The notes under the pieces: generated by a model
What the model saw: only the letters and a program-made list of their open reading frames with translations
Told to the model about the DNA's origin: nothing
Database searches by the model: none
Source: an uncultured Roseobacter sp.
Lineage (GTDB): Bacteria; Pseudomonadota; Alphaproteobacteria; Rhodobacterales; Rhodobacteraceae
Direction of reading: 5' to 3'
NCBI RefSeq assembly: GCF_947495275.1
Contig: NZ_CANLYL010000006.1
Coordinates: 186,001 to 250,000 of the forward strand
DNA length: 64,000 bases
In this document: positions 50,764-60,279 of the stretch, in pieces
Numbering within the stretch: position 1 is the first letter of the stretch
How the letters are laid out: the number at the start of each line of letters is the position of its first letter
Translations under genes and position numbers: made by a program

Positions 50764-53679
50764 TCATTGCGTCAGGGCACGTTCGAGCAAGCGTGCAATA
50801 TGTATGGGTTTTCGGTCCGTCAGATCTGCCACTTGATGACGGCAAGAGGTGCCATCCGCAACAATTATTGTGTCTTGCGCCGCGTCCTGTATGGCAGGCA
50901 CAAGATCAAGTTCCGCCATTTTGCGCGATATGTCGTGTGTTTCGACGCCATAGCCAAAGGCGCCTGCCATGCCGCAACAGCTCGTCTCGACCACCTCGAT
51001 CGCTGTGTCGGGCAGTCGCGCCAGTGTCTTTTCGATGGAGGACATCACCCCCATCGCCTTTTGGTGGCAATGGCCGTGCAGCAGCACTTTTGGTGCAGGC
51101 GAAGACAGGGGCAGTTTGAAATCCGGGTTGTCGTCCTGATTCGCGATGAACTCCTCCAGCATACGGGCATGCTGGGCCAATACCTCGGTCTCTTTGCCGG
51201 GCAAAAGCGCAGGGATTTCATCGCGTAGGGTCAGCAGGCAGCTGGGCTCAAGACCAATGATCGGAATGCCTTGCTGGGCAAAGGGCAGCAGCGCATCAAC
51301 AAGACGTTGCGCCTCTCGCTTTGCTTCTTCCACCAGACCTGCAGACAGGAAAGTGCGGCCACAACACAAAGGGCGTTCCCCTTTGGAGGCGGTCGCCACA
51401 TGCACTGGGACATCTGCGGCCTTGAGCACCTTTGCGGCTGCGCGCAGGTTCTCTGGTTCAAAATACCGGTTGAAAGTATCCGCAAAAAGAACCGCTTTCG
51501 GCGTTTGCGGTGCGACGATTTCGCCATCCTTAAAAGGTCGTGCATGCCATCTGGGCAAATCTCGGGTGGCGGTGAAACCCGTCAGTTTTTCAGTCAGCCG
51601 GGCAAGACCGGGCACGCTGTTACGCAGGTTCATCACGAAGGGCAGCCGCGCCGCCCAGCGGGCATAGCGTGGCAGATAGGCGACCAGACGGTCATGCAGG
51701 CTGAGCCCGTGTTTTTTGAGGCGTGCGGATTGGACCTCGATCTTCATCCGGGCCATATCAACGCCTGTTGGACACTCCCGTTTGCATCCCTTGCAGGACA
51801 CACAAAGCTTCATTGTTTCAGCCATCTGATCCGAGGTCAGCGCATCCGGCCCCAACTGCCCCGAGATCGCGAGACGCAACGTGTTGGCACGCCCCCGTGT
51901 CAGGTCCTTTTCCTTACGGGTCACCCTGAAGGAGGGGCACATCACGCCGCCCTTTAATTTGCGACAGGCCCCGTTGTTGTTGCACATCTCGACGGCGCCC
52001 TGAAATCCGCCGCCGCTGCCGGTCCATTCGGACCAGTCGAGCCCGGTCTGAAACTCTGGCACCTTATAGTCAGGGCTATAGCGAAAGAGCGACCGGTCAT
52101 CCATCTTGGGCGCGTCCACGATCTTGCCGGGATTGAACAGACCATCAGGATCAAACCGCTGCTTGACCTCAGCGAAACCGGCCACCATCCGAGGGCCAAA
52201 CATCTTCTCATGAAACTCCGACCGGACCAGCCCATCGCCGTGCTCGCCCGAGTGCGAGCCCTTGTAGCGCGCAACCAGATCAAAGCACTCTTCGGCGATC
52301 GCGCGCATCTTCTTGACGTCCTGATCCAGCTTGAGGTTCAAGACCGGACGCACGTGCAGGCACCCAACCGAGGCATGCGCATACCAAGTGCCGCGCGTGC
52401 CGTGTTTCTCAAAAATCTCGGTCAGACCAGCCGTATAATCGGCAAGATCAGGCAATTCGACGGCACAATCCTCGACAAAGGACACCGGTTTGCCATCTGC
52501 TTTCATCGACATCATGATGTTCAGGCCGGAGCTGCGCAGCTCCGCGATCCGCGCCTGCATCTTGGGGTCGGGCACAGCCGTGACACCGCCCCATTTCTTC
52601 CCGCTTTTGCCCCAGGAGAATCCAAGATCGCCCATCATTTCCTCAAGCTCTTTCAGCTTTTGGGGATGCTTGCTAGTGTCTTCTTCAGCGAATTCCACCA
52701 GCAGCAGGGCCTCTGGCTTGCCGGTCACAAATTCTTCGATGGTGTCGCGGAAGATCGGGATGTCACGGGCCAGCGCGATCATCGTGGCGTCCACCAGCTC
52801 AACCCCTTGCGGGTTCAGTGTGACCAGATGCTGTGCCGCATCCATCGCCTGATGGAAGGTGGGGAAGTGGCAAACGCCCAGCACCTTTTCCGACAGGATC
52901 GGCCAAAGCTTCAACTCAATCGCCGTGGAATAGGCCAGCGTTCCTTCGGAGCCGACCAGCAGATGGGCAAGGTTGTTGGCCGTGTCCTTGGGTACCAGTG
53001 CATCAATGTTGTAGCCGCCCACCCGGCGCATCACGTTGGGGAATCGCGCATCAATCTCGGCGGCCTCGCGCGCGCCCAGTCTCAACAGGTCGTCTTGCAG
53101 TGCGGTGAAATCCGCCGTGCTGCCCGTGCCAACAGGACCAAAGCGGTGCTTGCTGCCATCCGCCAGAAACCCCTCGATGGACAGGACATTGTCACGCATC
53201 ATGCCATAGCGCAGTGATTTGCCACCGCAGGAGTTGTTGCCGGTCATCCCGCCAATGGTCGCGCGGGACGCAGTCGAGACATCCACCGGAAACCACAGGC
53301 CGTGGGGTTTCAACGCGCGGTTCAATTCGTCAAGCACAATACCGGGCCGCACAACGCAGCGCATGCCCTCCACATCCAGTTCGAGAATATCATTGAAATA
53401 CTGCGTGTTATCGAGAACCAGGGCATTGTTCACCGTCTGGCCGCATTGCGATGTCCCGCCACCACGTGCCAGCAGGGGCACGCCCTGGTCACGCCCGATG
53501 TCGATGGCTGCACGAATGTCGTCTTCGGATTTCGGGGACAGCACGCCTAGCGGCATCATCTGATAGAGCGAGGCATCCGTCGCATAGCGCCCGCGCGAAA
53601 AGCTGTCGAACAGGACGTCGCCCTCGATGCGGTTTTGCAGGGCGTCGGCGAGGTGCTGCATGGATTTGTCCAATGTCAT
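50764..53679 (-). CDS. FAD- and Fe-S-containing D-2-hydroxyacid dehydrogenase (GlcD-GlpC fusion, YdiJ-like)
   Basis: A 971-residue protein. Residues about 40-260 are the FAD_binding_4 domain (VPLLARGGGTSQCGQTV, GGMTGNNSCGGKSLRYGMMRDNV); 280-530 the FAD-oxidase C-terminal domain (SGEHGDGLVRSEF, GLFNPGKIVD). Near residue 640 a four-Cys cluster motif CVSCKGCKRECP follows an earlier CNNNGACRK, then two CCG domains (LCCGRTF, SCCGMAG) as in GlpC. Relatives oxidise D-2-hydroxyglutarate, D-lactate or glycolate and pass electrons to the quinone pool. It is divergent from the aminotransferase and TRAP genes and followed by a GntR gene. Confidence 0.9.
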   Translation of the reverse strand: MTLDKSMQHLADALQNRIEGDVLFDSFSRGRYATDASLYQMMPLGVLSPKSEDDIRAAIDIGRDQGVPLLARGGGTSQCGQTVNNALVLDNTQYFNDILELDVEGMRCVVRPGIVLDELNRALKPHGLWFPVDVSTASRATIGGMTGNNSCGGKSLRYGMMRDNVLSIEGFLADGSKHRFGPVGTGSTADFTALQDDLLRLGAREAAEIDARFPNVMRRVGGYNIDALVPKDTANNLAHLLVGSEGTLAYSTAIELKLWPILSEKVLGVCHFPTFHQAMDAAQHLVTLNPQGVELVDATMIALARDIPIFRDTIEEFVTGKPEALLLVEFAEEDTSKHPQKLKELEEMMGDLGFSWGKSGKKWGGVTAVPDPKMQARIAELRSSGLNIMMSMKADGKPVSFVEDCAVELPDLADYTAGLTEIFEKHGTRGTWYAHASVGCLHVRPVLNLKLDQDVKKMRAIAEECFDLVARYKGSHSGEHGDGLVRSEFHEKMFGPRMVAGFAEVKQRFDPDGLFNPGKIVDAPKMDDRSLFRYSPDYKVPEFQTGLDWSEWTGSGGGFQGAVEMCNNNGACRKLKGGVMCPSFRVTRKEKDLTRGRANTLRLAISGQLGPDALTSDQMAETMKLCVSCKGCKRECPTGVDMARMKIEVQSARLKKHGLSLHDRLVAYLPRYARWAARLPFVMNLRNSVPGLARLTEKLTGFTATRDLPRWHARPFKDGEIVAPQTPKAVLFADTFNRYFEPENLRAAAKVLKAADVPVHVATASKGERPLCCGRTFLSAGLVEEAKREAQRLVDALLPFAQQGIPIIGLEPSCLLTLRDEIPALLPGKETEVLAQHARMLEEFIANQDDNPDFKLPLSSPAPKVLLHGHCHQKAMGVMSSIEKTLARLPDTAIEVVETSCCGMAGAFGYGVETHDISRKMAELDLVPAIQDAAQDTIIVADGTSCRHQVADLTDRKPIHIARLLERALTQ

Positions 53680-53701
53680 GGGTCGTCTTTTCGTTTGACT
53701 T

Positions 53702-53719
53702 AATTATGAATTCAAAATT
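53702..53719. promoter_or_regulatory. Palindrome around TGAATTCA in the divergent promoter region
   Basis: TGAATTCA (53707-53714) is a perfect 8-base palindrome flanked by AATT on both sides with one mismatch each, in the 123-base region between the dehydrogenase and aminotransferase starts. It is the most symmetric element there and a candidate site for the GntR regulator at 50068. Confidence 0.4.
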
Positions 53720-53802
53720 ACGCTGGTACAACAAAAATCAAATTTCCTGGACGTGACACTGTGTGATGTCCGTTCAGACACCTGATTGTGAGACATGCCG
53801 TT

Positions 53803-54960
53803 ATGAGAAAAGCTGGCCGCCATTTTCTGCAAATACCCGGGCCAAGCGCTGTGCCGGACCGGATTCTCAGCGCGATTGGCCAACAGACCATCGACCACCG
53901 AGGCCCCGATTTCGCCAAGGTTGGCCTGCGCGCGCTGGAGGGAATGAAGTCGATCTTCAAAACCGAAGAACACGTCTTTATCTACCCTGCCTCCGGCACC
54001 GGAGCTTGGGAGGCGGCCTTGGTCAACACCTTGTCTCCCGGCGATCGCGTCCTCATGTTCGAGACCGGCCACTTTGCGACCATGTGGAAAAAACTGGCTG
54101 AGAAGCTGAGCCTGAAAGCCGAATTCATCGAAGGCGATTGGCGCGGCGGTGCCGATCCCGATCAGATCGAGGCTTACCTTGCCGAAGACAAGGCACATGA
54201 GATCAAGGCGGTCTGTGTGGTTCACAACGAGACGTCCACCGGTTCGGTGTCGCCGATTGCCGAAGTGCGCAAGGCGATTGACCGGGCGGGGCACCCCGCC
54301 TTGTTCCTGGTCGACACAATCTCTGGTTTGGCGTCATTGGAGTATCGCCATGATGAATGGGGGGTGGACGTTACGGTATCGGGCTCCCAGAAGGGTCTTA
54401 TGTTGCCGCCCGGCCTTTCGTTCAACGCGGCAAGTGCCAAGGCGATGGCGGCCAACACGACAGCAAAACTGCAGCGGTCCTACTGGGACTGGGCCGATAT
54501 GGTCGGGCCGAACAAGACCGGATATTTCCCCTACACGCCGGGCACGAACCTGCTCTATGGGCTCAATGAGGCCATAGATATGTTGCACGAAGAAGGGCTC
54601 GACAATGTCTTTGCCCGTCATGCGCGCCACGGTGCTGCAGCGCGGGCGGCTGTGCGCAAATGGGGGCTCGAGGTGCTGTGTGCCACCCAAGGTCAGGAAA
54701 GCGGCGTGCTGACGGCCGTGAAAGTGCCGGACGGTCACAGCGCGGATGCGTTCCGTGCCACCACGCTGGAGCATTATGACGTCTCGCTGGGCAATGGGCT
54801 GTCCAAGGTGGCGGACAAAGTGTTCCGCATCGGGCACCTGGGCGATTTCAACGATCTGATGCTGATTGCGACCCTTGCGGGGGTCGAGATGGGGCTGAAA
54901 CAGGCCAATGTTCCGCATGAGACAGGCGGTGTGCAGGAGGCGATGGCGCACCTGAACTGA
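53803..54960 (+). CDS. Class V aminotransferase (serine/alanine-glyoxylate type)
   Basis: A 385-residue fold-type I PLP enzyme. FLQIPGPSAVPDRILSA opens the domain; FIYPASGTGAWEAALVNTLSPGDRVLMF, VVHNETSTGSVSPI and the PLP lysine in SGSQKGLMLPPG follow; the C-terminal RIGHLGDFNDLMLIATLAGVEMGL is typical of serine-glyoxylate aminotransferases. It transfers an amino group to or from a 2-oxoacid such as glyoxylate. A GTG 15 bases upstream is possible, but neither start has a strong ribosome binding site. The TRAP transporter genes follow on the same strand. Confidence 0.88.
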   Translation: MRKAGRHFLQIPGPSAVPDRILSAIGQQTIDHRGPDFAKVGLRALEGMKSIFKTEEHVFIYPASGTGAWEAALVNTLSPGDRVLMFETGHFATMWKKLAEKLSLKAEFIEGDWRGGADPDQIEAYLAEDKAHEIKAVCVVHNETSTGSVSPIAEVRKAIDRAGHPALFLVDTISGLASLEYRHDEWGVDVTVSGSQKGLMLPPGLSFNAASAKAMAANTTAKLQRSYWDWADMVGPNKTGYFPYTPGTNLLYGLNEAIDMLHEEGLDNVFARHARHGAAARAAVRKWGLEVLCATQGQESGVLTAVKVPDGHSADAFRATTLEHYDVSLGNGLSKVADKVFRIGHLGDFNDLMLIATLAGVEMGLKQANVPHETGGVQEAMAHLN

Positions 54961-55032
54961 ATGAACTGCCCGCAAGACGGGCCAAGACCAATAAGAACCA
55001 AGAAAACTGAAATTCTCTGGGAGGAGAACATT

Positions 55033-56013
55033 ATGAAAGTAGTCTCAAGAATACTTGCAGCCACCACAGCGATTGGCATGGCGACGGGCGCCTTTGCGGC
55101 GGACGTAACCATGAAATTTGGCCACGTTGGCGCGCCGGGCTCGCTGTTTGAAGCGACGGTCGACAACTTTGCGGCCTGCGTGAACGGCGCGATGGGCGAC
55201 AAGGTCGAGGTGCAGACCTTCGGATCATCGCAATTGGGGAAGGACAAGGAACTTCTGCAAAAGCTCAAGTTGGGTCAGGTCGATTTCTCACTGCCGTCCT
55301 CCGTCATGTCTTCGGTGGATGATGCCTTTGGCATTTTCGAGATGCCCTACATCATCTCGGATCGCGACCATATGCGCCGCGTGCAGGGCGAGATGATGGA
55401 TGTCTTCCAAGGTGCGGCCAACAAGAATGGCTATCACATCGTGGGTCTGGCCGAGAACGGCTTTCGCAACATCACCAACAACACGCGCCCGATCAACGTT
55501 CCTGCGGATCTTGAGGGCATCAAGCTGCGCACGCCAAATGGTGTCTGGCGTCTGAAGATGTTCCAGGAATATGGCGCGAACCCGACACCAATGGCGTTTT
55601 CTGACGTGTTCACCGCCTTGCAAACCGGCGTGATTGACGGGCAGGAAAACCCATACGCTCAAATCGCGTCGGCCAAATTTCAGGAAGTGCAGAAATACCT
55701 GTCGGTGACAGGCCACGTCTACACGCCTGCCTACATTCTGATGTCCAAGAAAAAATACGACAAGCTGGACGCCGAGATGCAGGCCGGTCTGACGGATTGC
55801 GCGAACCAGACACAGGATTTCACCTATGGAAAAGCGGCTGAGTTGGAAGCCAGCCTGCTGAAGGTGATCGAAGATGCGGGCGTTGAGGTGAACACCGCGG
55901 ATAAAGCCGCATTCATTGAAGCATCTGCACCGATCTACAAACAGTTCGCGGATGAGGTCGAAGGCGGTCAGGACATGATCGACAAAGTTCTGGGTCTCGG
56001 CAACTCCGGTTGA
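55033..56013 (+). CDS. TRAP transporter substrate-binding subunit (DctP family)
   Basis: A 326-residue periplasmic protein. The ATG at 55033 follows GGAGGAGAA and starts a clean signal peptide ending AFAADV. DctP features: QTFGSSQLGKDKELLQKLKLGQVDFSLPS, GIKLRTPNGVWRLKMFQEYGANPTPMAFSDVFTALQTGVIDGQENP, where the Arg that binds the ligand carboxylate lies in LRTPN. The substrate is therefore most likely an organic acid. Confidence 0.9.
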   Translation: MKVVSRILAATTAIGMATGAFAADVTMKFGHVGAPGSLFEATVDNFAACVNGAMGDKVEVQTFGSSQLGKDKELLQKLKLGQVDFSLPSSVMSSVDDAFGIFEMPYIISDRDHMRRVQGEMMDVFQGAANKNGYHIVGLAENGFRNITNNTRPINVPADLEGIKLRTPNGVWRLKMFQEYGANPTPMAFSDVFTALQTGVIDGQENPYAQIASAKFQEVQKYLSVTGHVYTPAYILMSKKKYDKLDAEMQAGLTDCANQTQDFTYGKAAELEASLLKVIEDAGVEVNTADKAAFIEASAPIYKQFADEVEGGQDMIDKVLGLGNSG

Positions 56014-56132
56014 TCAAAATGAGGTGCGGCGGCACCGTTTCGCCGCGCGTCATTCTCGTAAATCCAATACAGTCCTTCCGCCCGTGGTTCGCGGGCGGAG
56101 GCGGCCAATAGAGTTCCAACAGGTCTGCCAGA

Positions 56133-56699
56133 ATGGAAAACGACGCCTACCCGACCTTGTCGCGGATAAATCAAGGATTTAGCAAAATCCTCGAATGGGT
56201 CACGATCAGCCTGATGATCCTGCTCACACTTGTGGTCACCGCAGCAGTTCTCGCACGCCTGATGGGGCAGAGTTTCTCATGGTACGACGAAGTAGCCGCC
56301 ATCATGTTGGCATGGATCACCTACTACGGATCGGCGCTTGCGGCCCTGCACCGACGCCACATCGGTTTTGATACGGTTCTTTTGAAACTTCCGCCCAACC
56401 TGCGGATCGCGGCAGTGCTCTTTGGCGAAGCGATTGTGCTGATCTTCTTCTTCCTGATGGCGCGCGCCGGACTTCAGGTGCTCGAAGTGCTGGCGGGCGA
56501 CACGTTGATCTCGCTCACCTGGGTGCCGATCCAGGTCACCCAGTCCATCATTCCGATTGGGGCCATTCTCTTTATCCTGTGTCAGCTACTCAGCTTGCCG
56601 GGTTACCTCAAGATCACGGCCGCGGGCGTCTCGCTGGAGCATGCGGAGATCGAAGAAGAGGTCGAAACCGAGCTTGAAAAGAACAAGGATCGCGTCTGA
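56133..56699 (+). CDS. TRAP transporter small membrane subunit (DctQ family)
   Basis: A 188-residue protein with four helices and the DctQ signature FSWYDEVAAIMLAWITYYGSALAALHRRHIGFD. An acidic C-terminal tail (HAEIEEEVETELEKNKD) is longer than usual. It starts 119 bases after the binding-protein gene and shares one base with the DctM start (TGATG). Confidence 0.9.
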   Translation: MENDAYPTLSRINQGFSKILEWVTISLMILLTLVVTAAVLARLMGQSFSWYDEVAAIMLAWITYYGSALAALHRRHIGFDTVLLKLPPNLRIAAVLFGEAIVLIFFFLMARAGLQVLEVLAGDTLISLTWVPIQVTQSIIPIGAILFILCQLLSLPGYLKITAAGVSLEHAEIEEEVETELEKNKDRV

Positions 56700-57979
56700 T
56701 GCTGATGGCCGGTATTTTCATCGCGATGCTAATCATGATCTGCATCAACATCCCGATCGCCGTGGCCTTGGCGATGAGCGGCGTGCTTGGCCTGCTGCTC
56801 ACCGAAGGGACCGACAGCCTCGTGACCATCGCGCTGGACATGTACGACGGGTCCACCAAGTTTTCGCTGATCGCGATCCCGATGTTCGTACTGGCCGGGG
56901 CCATCATGAACGCGGGCGGGATTACCGACCGGCTGATCAACTTCGTCGGCGCCATCATTGGCTTCATTCGCGGCGGCCTCGCCATGGTCAACATTGGTGT
57001 GTCGCTGTTCTTTGCCGAAATCTCCGGCTCAGCCGTGGCGGACGTGGCCGCTATGGGCTCCATCCTGATCCCGCAGATGAAAAAGCGCGGCTACAGCAAG
57101 GAATTTTCGGCGGCGGTCACATCGTCGTCCGCTTCGCTTGCCATCATCATTCCGCCCTCGATCCCGATGATCCTCTATGCGGCCTCGGCCAACACCTCGG
57201 TGGAGCAATTGTTCGTGGCGGGCATTGTACCGGGCCTCCTCGGGGCGGGCGGGTTGATGACCGTCGCCTATCTCTTTGCCAAACGCTACAACTTCCCGAC
57301 CGAAGACGCCTTTCGCCTTGCCCGCCTGCGCGAGACCTTTGTGGATGCGCTGCCTGCCTTCACGCTGCCGGTGATCATTCTGGGCGGTATCTTTGGCGGC
57401 TATGTCACGGCAACCGAGGCCGCAGGTCTTGCGGTTCTGGCCTCGCTAGCGGTGTCGGCATGGTACGGCAATCTTGATTTCAGCCATCTGCGCCGCGCGA
57501 TGCTGGATGGGGGCATTCAGACAGCCGTGGTCATGCTGTTGGTTGCCGCCTCCGTACTCATGGGCGGTTTTTTGACCCGCGCACAGATTCCGCAGCAACT
57601 GGCCGAAGGCATCTTGTCGATCACCAACCAGCAATGGGTGATCCTGCTGATCCTGAATTTCTTTTTTCTGATTGTCGGGTTTTTCCTGCATTCCGCTGCC
57701 GCCATCATCCTGGTGATCCCAATTGTGATCCCGCTGATCACAGCCGCTGGCATTGACCCGGTGCACTTTGGGCTGGTGGTCACGCTGAACCTTGCCATCG
57801 GTCAGCAGACCCCGCCCGTGGCGTCAGTGTTGATCACGGCCTGCTCGGTTGCACGCGCCAATATCTGGGAGGTGTCCAAGGTCAACATCTGGTTCGTGGG
57901 CGTGCTTTTGGCCGTGCTGATGCTCTGCACTTATGCGCCCTCCGTGCCGATGTTCCTCGTGGAGTATTTCTATCGATGA
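56699..57979 (+). CDS. TRAP transporter large membrane subunit (DctM family)
   Basis: A 426-residue protein with about twelve helices. SLIAIPMFVLAGAIMNAGGITDRLINF, the motif GSGALAVDVAAMGSILIPQM-like stretch near 57030 and IPPSIPMILYAASANTSVEQLF are hallmarks of DctM. It carries the sodium-driven transport path. It overlaps the enoyl-CoA hydratase gene by four bases, so the imported acid and its CoA metabolism are tied in one operon. Confidence 0.92.
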   Translation: MLMAGIFIAMLIMICINIPIAVALAMSGVLGLLLTEGTDSLVTIALDMYDGSTKFSLIAIPMFVLAGAIMNAGGITDRLINFVGAIIGFIRGGLAMVNIGVSLFFAEISGSAVADVAAMGSILIPQMKKRGYSKEFSAAVTSSSASLAIIIPPSIPMILYAASANTSVEQLFVAGIVPGLLGAGGLMTVAYLFAKRYNFPTEDAFRLARLRETFVDALPAFTLPVIILGGIFGGYVTATEAAGLAVLASLAVSAWYGNLDFSHLRRAMLDGGIQTAVVMLLVAASVLMGGFLTRAQIPQQLAEGILSITNQQWVILLILNFFFLIVGFFLHSAAAIILVIPIVIPLITAAGIDPVHFGLVVTLNLAIGQQTPPVASVLITACSVARANIWEVSKVNIWFVGVLLAVLMLCTYAPSVPMFLVEYFYR

Positions 57980-58761
57980 CCAACCAGCCTGCAGAAATTA
58001 CCGATGTGCTGCGCGACGGAATCCTGTGGATTACATTCAACAGGCCCGAAGCGCGGAACGCGCTGACCTTTGGTATGTATGACCGGCTTGCCGAAATCTG
58101 CACCCGGATGCCAACGGACGGGTCGGTGCGGGCCGTAGTGATCTCGGGCGCGGGGGGCAAGGCCTTTGCCGCCGGAACGGATATGACCCAGTTCCGTGCC
58201 TTTGAAGCGCCACAGGATGCGTTGGATTATGAGCAGCAGATTGATGCGGTGCTGGACGCGGTTGAGCGCTGCCCGGTGCCCACCATCGCCGCGATCAACG
58301 GGGCCTGTACAGGGGGCGGTGGTTCCATCGCCGCAGCCTGTGACATCCGGATCGCTTCCGCCAGCCTGAAGTACGGATTTCCCATCGCCCGCACCCTTGG
58401 CAATTGCCTGGCGGCGGGTAATCTTGCGCGATTGTCCGAGCTTATCGGCGCCGGACGGGTGCGTGAGATCATCTTTACCGCGCGTCTGATCGAAGCTGAT
58501 GAAGCACTCGCGACAGGACTGGTGAGTGAAGTTCTACCCGATGAGGACGCCCTGATGGCGCGCGCGGCCGAGCTGGCCGACAAGATCGGGTCAATGGCCC
58601 CGCTGACCCTACGCGCCACGAAAGAAGCCCTGCGCCGCAACCGGTCAGCGTTGCAGGTAGACGATTCCGATCTGATCGTGTCGTGCTACATGAGCAATGA
58701 TTTCCGCATTGGCATGGAGGCGTTCCTAGCTAAGAGAAAACCCGTGTGGACAGGCAAATGA
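57976..58761 (+). CDS. Enoyl-CoA hydratase/isomerase-family protein
   Basis: A 261-residue crotonase-fold protein. VLRDGILWITFNRPEARNALTFGMYDRLAEI, the oxyanion segment KAFAAGTDMTQFRAF and INGACTGGGGSIAAACDIRIAS are typical. The usual Glu pair of a hydratase is not obvious at both positions (NGACTGGGGSIA lacks the first Glu), so it may be an isomerase, hydrolase or dehalogenase-type crotonase. It is translationally coupled to DctM and to the CoA-transferase. Confidence 0.88.
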   Translation: MTNQPAEITDVLRDGILWITFNRPEARNALTFGMYDRLAEICTRMPTDGSVRAVVISGAGGKAFAAGTDMTQFRAFEAPQDALDYEQQIDAVLDAVERCPVPTIAAINGACTGGGGSIAAACDIRIASASLKYGFPIARTLGNCLAAGNLARLSELIGAGRVREIIFTARLIEADEALATGLVSEVLPDEDALMARAAELADKIGSMAPLTLRATKEALRRNRSALQVDDSDLIVSCYMSNDFRIGMEAFLAKRKPVWTGK

Positions 58762-59963
58762 GCACCAAAACGGGTCCGCTCAGCGGTATGCGCGTCATCG
58801 AACTGGCCCATATCATGGCGGGCCCGGTCTGCGGGCTGATGCTGGCGGACATGGGCGCCGACGTCATCAAGGTCGAAAAGCCCACCGGAGATGACAGTCG
58901 CCGGTTTGTACCGCCGGACATTGGCGGCGAGGCAGCAGCCTATATGATGATGAATCGCAACAAGCGCGGCATATCGCTCAACCTCAAAGATCCCGCTGGT
59001 GTCGCAGTGCTACGCAAACTGCTGGCCGACGCGGATGTGGTGGTCGAGAACTACCGTATGGGCACGATGGAGAAACTGGGTCTGTCTTACGAAGATCTTG
59101 CGGTGGTAAACCCGCGTCTGATCTATTGCGAAATATCCGGATTTGGTCGTACGGGTCCCTACGCAGAGCGCGGCGGATTTGATCTGATCGCGCAGGGCAT
59201 GTCCGGGCTGATGTCGATCACGGGCGAAGGGCCGGGCCGCCCACCGGTTAAAGTCGCCGCACCGATTTCGGACATCAATGCGGGTATTCTGGGCGCAATG
59301 GGCGTCTCTGCGGCCTATGCGAACATGCTGCAAACGGGCCTCGGTCAAAAGGTGGATACATCCCTCTTTGAAGCGGCCATCGTGCAAACCTATTGGCAAT
59401 CAGCAATTGCCTTTGCGACCGGGGACGCGCCCCAACCGCTCGGCTCTGCTCACCCCCTCAATGCGCCATATCAGGCTTTCCGAACAAGCGATGGCTGGAT
59501 CAATGTTGGCGCCGCGAACCAGAGCAATTGGCTGCGGTTTCTGGATGTCATCGCCGCACCAGAGCTGGATCAGGATCCGCGATTCAATTCAAACGCGGCG
59601 CGTATTCAGAACCTGCCCGCGTTGATCGACATTCTGAGCGGCTATCTTGCGCGCGACACAACCGAGAATTGGTTGGCACGTATGGACGAGGCAAAACTTC
59701 CGGCCGGACCCGTCAACGACATCCTGCAAATGCACGCAGACCCTCAAGCCAATGCGCGCGATATGATCGTTGAGGTTGATCATGCCACAGCGGGCTCGGT
59801 TAAAACCATTGGTCATCCGGTCAAATACAGCCGAACGCCAGCTCAGGTGGATCAGGCATCCCCGGCTCTGGGCCAACACAGCCGCGAAGTGCTGGCCGAA
59901 ATCGGGTATGACAGCTCTGACATTGAAGCGTTAGTCCAATCAAAAGCGGTAATTGCGTCATAG
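58758..59963 (+). CDS. CaiB/BaiF family (class III) CoA-transferase
   Basis: A 401-residue protein. The ATG at 58758 overlaps the preceding stop (ATGA); a GTG 12 bases earlier is less likely. GMRVIELAHIMAGPVCGLMLADMGADVIKVEKP, NRNKRGISLNLKDP, VVENYRMGTMEKLGLSYEDL with the Asp/Glu region, and GFGRTGPYAERGGFDLIAQGMSGLMSITG define the family. It moves CoA between carboxylic acids, activating the TRAP-imported acid without ATP. It is the last gene of the operon. Confidence 0.92.
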   Translation: MSTKTGPLSGMRVIELAHIMAGPVCGLMLADMGADVIKVEKPTGDDSRRFVPPDIGGEAAAYMMMNRNKRGISLNLKDPAGVAVLRKLLADADVVVENYRMGTMEKLGLSYEDLAVVNPRLIYCEISGFGRTGPYAERGGFDLIAQGMSGLMSITGEGPGRPPVKVAAPISDINAGILGAMGVSAAYANMLQTGLGQKVDTSLFEAAIVQTYWQSAIAFATGDAPQPLGSAHPLNAPYQAFRTSDGWINVGAANQSNWLRFLDVIAAPELDQDPRFNSNAARIQNLPALIDILSGYLARDTTENWLARMDEAKLPAGPVNDILQMHADPQANARDMIVEVDHATAGSVKTIGHPVKYSRTPAQVDQASPALGQHSREVLAEIGYDSSDIEALVQSKAVIAS

Positions 59964-60279
59964 CTTACGAGCGCCCCAAATCACTTTTTACATCAGGTAC
60001 TTTTTTTTGAGAGAAACGGAGCTGCGTGAAAGGAACCATTGAGGAATCTGACACTCAAACACGCCTAGAGCATCATTGACGATTCGCTGGAATGACGCCA
60101 AGCGCGTGGGATTGGCCCATGTCCTGACACCAACACAAGACCAGAACGATCACAATTCGCAAAGGGGAAATGGCGACGAACTTGCGTTAAGAACATCCGC
60201 TTCTTATGCCGCTGGTACACTTGCTCCACAAATGCAGCGAATGGCCGCTTCCTGCCCTCCCCGCCAACGATGCAATAGT
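59964..60279. other. Intergenic region without a supported gene
   Basis: No frame with family pattern or ribosome binding site. A weak extension of the Fic remnant frame runs leftward on the minus strand but loses similarity after the MFREGP segment. Confidence 0.4.

Noticed and set aside
52210-53217. 335-codon plus-strand frame
   Set aside because: It is the antisense shadow of the FAD/Fe-S dehydrogenase gene and has no recognisable domain or ribosome binding site.
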